Below, one piece after another: positions 62,794-64,000 of a DNA stretch of 64,000 nt. Numbering within the stretch: position 1 is the first letter of the stretch; each line of letters begins with the position of its first letter. The stretch spans positions 1 to 64,000 of the IMG/VR virus record IMGVR_UViG_3300036820_000010; one strand, 5' to 3'. Under the pieces are notes generated by a model. It had not been told where the DNA came from, searched no databases, and was given only the letters and a program-made list of their open reading frames with translations. Position numbers and translations under genes: made by a program. The DNA comes from a virus.

Positions 62794-63405
62794 TTCTGCC
62801 TCCTTGGTGTCGAGAGGCTGTCACGAGAAGGGTAGGGTACGGTACTTTCGGTGAGGATCAAAACTTAACTCTGCTAGGCATTAGCAAGAGGAGGTTTCGG
62901 GTCGGGGGCGAGAGATCAAAGACCCCTCGCTCCCTTTGACCCAACACGAGTTCGAAACTCAAGCACACGGGATCAACCCTGTGTGTGTGTGAAGTCTAGT
63001 GCACGTGCGGTACTCGCGCGTACTAGAACCTTCCCTTTTCTTGCCTTCTTTTGTGGTGTCGAGATTGAAAACTTCCTCTGCCTTCCAAGCGAGTTCTGCA
63101 GTTTTTGACCAAGAACCTCATCCAACCCGAGGACTTTGTCTTGTTCTCGTAGGCGACTTTACTCCCGCAACTACTCAGCCTTATAACCTCAGGTTAGATG
63201 CCATGAGTTATCAACCCGGAAATTAATACAGAATCTTCCCCGATTGCGCAGATGATCATTATCAGACCAAAACTCAAGGGTACTCGAGCATAAGGTCCTA
63301 GTCTTGCCCAATGTCTAAGAACAACGTACCCTTCCCACATAAGGCAAAGGGATGATCCTAGGATAACTCCTCGAATAACCCAGGGTCATAAGGTTTGTAG
63401 AGGCC
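62794..63405. other. Gene-poor region with hairpins and two copies of the dispersed 9-mer
   Basis: No convincing ORF; the plus-strand frame 62999-63226 lacks a ribosome site and domain features. It holds GGTGTCGAG at 62806 and 63055, a terminator-like hairpin GGGGGCGAG / CTCGCTCCC (about 62904-62934), TGCTA-GGCAT-TAGCA near 62872, and CACACGGG / CCCTGTGTG near 62968-62990 with a short TG repeat. I could not assign a function. Confidence 0.5.
62904..62936 (+). terminator. Terminator-like hairpin
   Basis: GGGGGCGAG (one mismatch to GGGAGCGAG) pairs with CTCGCTCCC, followed by TTTG. It likely ends the plus-strand operon from 61808. Confidence 0.5.
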
Positions 63406-63942
63406 TCACCCACCACTCCCCTCCTCGGGCAGTTTGGACTGCTCCCTCAGCGCGGAGACGATGGGCTCTGGGATGTGGCCGTCCTGATACTTCACGCGGA
63501 GCCAGTCGGCGGTTTCGTCCGGTTCCCAATACATATCCTTGTCAAGCTGTGCCGCCAGCGCCTCATACCGCTCCTGCTCCCGAACGAGGAGGGGCTGGAC
63601 GGCGGTGGCGATGTACCCAGCCATGAGGTCCCACTTATGTCGCTCGATACGGTCTACGAAGAATCCCCGGCCATGATCAGTCGCCTCATCCTCCAGTGCC
63701 TTCAGGATCACTTCGGTCAGGCCAGCGGCCCCCGGCACCACCCGTTCCCGCTCTGCGCGGGCTCCGTAGGCCAGAATCCACCTGGCAAGCTCAGGGTTGC
63801 AGCCGATCAACGGCTTCCCGGCTGATTCCGGGTTCGTGAACTTCTCTTCTTCGTAGCGAGCACTGGCTTCGGCCCGGAGGCGTTGCATCTCGGCCTGAAG
63901 CGCCGTCGCGAAGTCGTCGGGCTGGCTGGTTTGGTTAGGCAT
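63406..63942 (-). CDS. Hypothetical helical protein of different composition
   Basis: 178 residues from ATG 63942, with GGGAG 9 nt upstream. Helical and acidic/basic balanced (FATALQAEMQRLRAEASARY, EVILKALEDEATDHGRGFFV, EQERYEALAAQLDKDMYWEP). Base composition and codon use look more GC-rich than the neighbours, which may indicate transfer or a different genome region. Function unknown. Confidence 0.65.
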   Translation of the reverse strand: MPNQTSQPDDFATALQAEMQRLRAEASARYEEEKFTNPESAGKPLIGCNPELARWILAYGARAERERVVPGAAGLTEVILKALEDEATDHGRGFFVDRIERHKWDLMAGYIATAVQPLLVREQERYEALAAQLDKDMYWEPDETADWLRVKYQDGHIPEPIVSALREQSKLPEEGSGG

Positions 63943-64000
63943 GACCGACTGCTCCCACAAGCAGGGTGCCGAGACCGGTGATGAGCATGACTACGGCTAG
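63935..64000 (-). CDS. Partial membrane protein at the window edge
   Basis: C-terminal 21 residues of an open frame running off the window (LAVVMLITGLGTLLVGAVGH...). It is hydrophobic, ends TAA overlapping the start of the next gene, and probably is the end of a membrane protein. Confidence 0.45.
   Translation of the reverse strand, partial: LAVVMLITGLGTLLVGAVGHA

Larger units (their letters stand above)
3165..63063. repeat. Dispersed 9-mer CTCGACACC / GGTGTCGAG (about 21 copies)
   Basis: Copies as CTCGACACC on the plus strand start at 3165, 3792, 4784, 10083, 16371, 24237, 25032, 31609, 31857, 35249, 36165, 37010, 43505, 45393, 46106 and 52947; as GGTGTCGAG at 48216, 62109, 62512, 62806 and 63055. 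They occur in several reading frames (LDT, STP, GVE, VSR) and in noncoding DNA, so a protein motif does not explain them. About 0.5 copies would be expected by chance in 64 kb on both strands. List made by eye and may be incomplete. Confidence 0.75.

Noticed and set aside
62999-63226. Plus-strand 75-residue ORF in the gene-poor end
   Set aside because: No ribosome site, no domain, and crosses the 9-mer and repeats; more likely chance.

Overview
The window is a large piece of a tailed double-stranded DNA phage (siphovirus-like, HK97-fold head) or prophage. Genes are tightly packed, with ATGA, TGATG and TAATG start/stop overlaps and many GTG or TTG starts. The host is inferred to be Gram-positive and probably actinobacterial. 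Supporting features are several leaderless promoters (-10 box 5-7 nt before the start codon), a lipobox lipoprotein, a secreted Pro/Thr-rich protein with a sortase-like FPDTG tail, and lysis and accessory proteins of types I associate with actinophages. No large terminase subunit, integrase or tRNA gene was found, so the genome probably continues beyond the window.

Layout. (1) 1-10.9 kb: accessory region with a G/T-rich degenerate repeat at 1-325, a ParB-like protein, micro-ORFs, and a plus-strand train of about 15 very small proteins (4.1-8.1 kb). Nearly all of these begin with the same peptide, [IV]-P-[DEG]-Y-[IVL]-[FLV], and many are Cys-rich. A PH-domain membrane protein, a methyltransferase and a small minus-strand operon follow. 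(2) 10.9-32.7 kb, plus strand: portal, prohead protease, major capsid protein, head-tail connectors, tail tube, tail chaperones with a -1 frameshift at CCCTTTC, tape measure with a CHAP-like domain, tail tip, membrane proteins, a GH25-like lysin, a holin candidate and a papain-like peptidase. (3) 32.8-50.6 kb, minus strand: XRE regulator, a uracil-DNA glycosylase/DNA polymerase A fusion, a 7-deazaguanine DNA-modification cluster (DpdA-like transglycosylase, QueC, FolE, QueE, QueD, a QueF-like protein), and recombination/replication genes (Sak4-like ATPase, Cas4/RecB-type nuclease, RuvC-like resolvase, SNF2-like helicase), then a VWA/metallopeptidase. (4) 50.7-58.7 kb, minus strand: lipoprotein, DUF3150-like protein, secreted PT-rich protein, a roughly 670-nt gene-free structured transcription unit, a MoxR ATPase and small genes. 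(5) 58.8-62.8 kb, plus strand: primase-helicase behind a structured leader, a repeat-rich leader, GIY-YIG nuclease and an excisionase-like HTH. (6) The last 0.6 kb holds a minus-strand gene of different composition.

How the genes work together. The preQ0/preQ1 genes and the DpdA-like gene sit in one polycistronic block with the polymerase, so guanine modification is probably made alongside replication. The MoxR, DUF3150-like and VWA genes form a dispersed AAA+/VWA machine. Two of them sit behind near-identical promoters. The most unusual items are the long structured noncoding RNA candidate (52.9-53.55 kb), the shared N-terminal IPDY tag on otherwise unrelated small proteins, and about 21 copies of the 9-mer CTCGACACC that are almost all in one orientation until about 48 kb. 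Domain calls are from memory of family motifs; no database search or fold computation was run.
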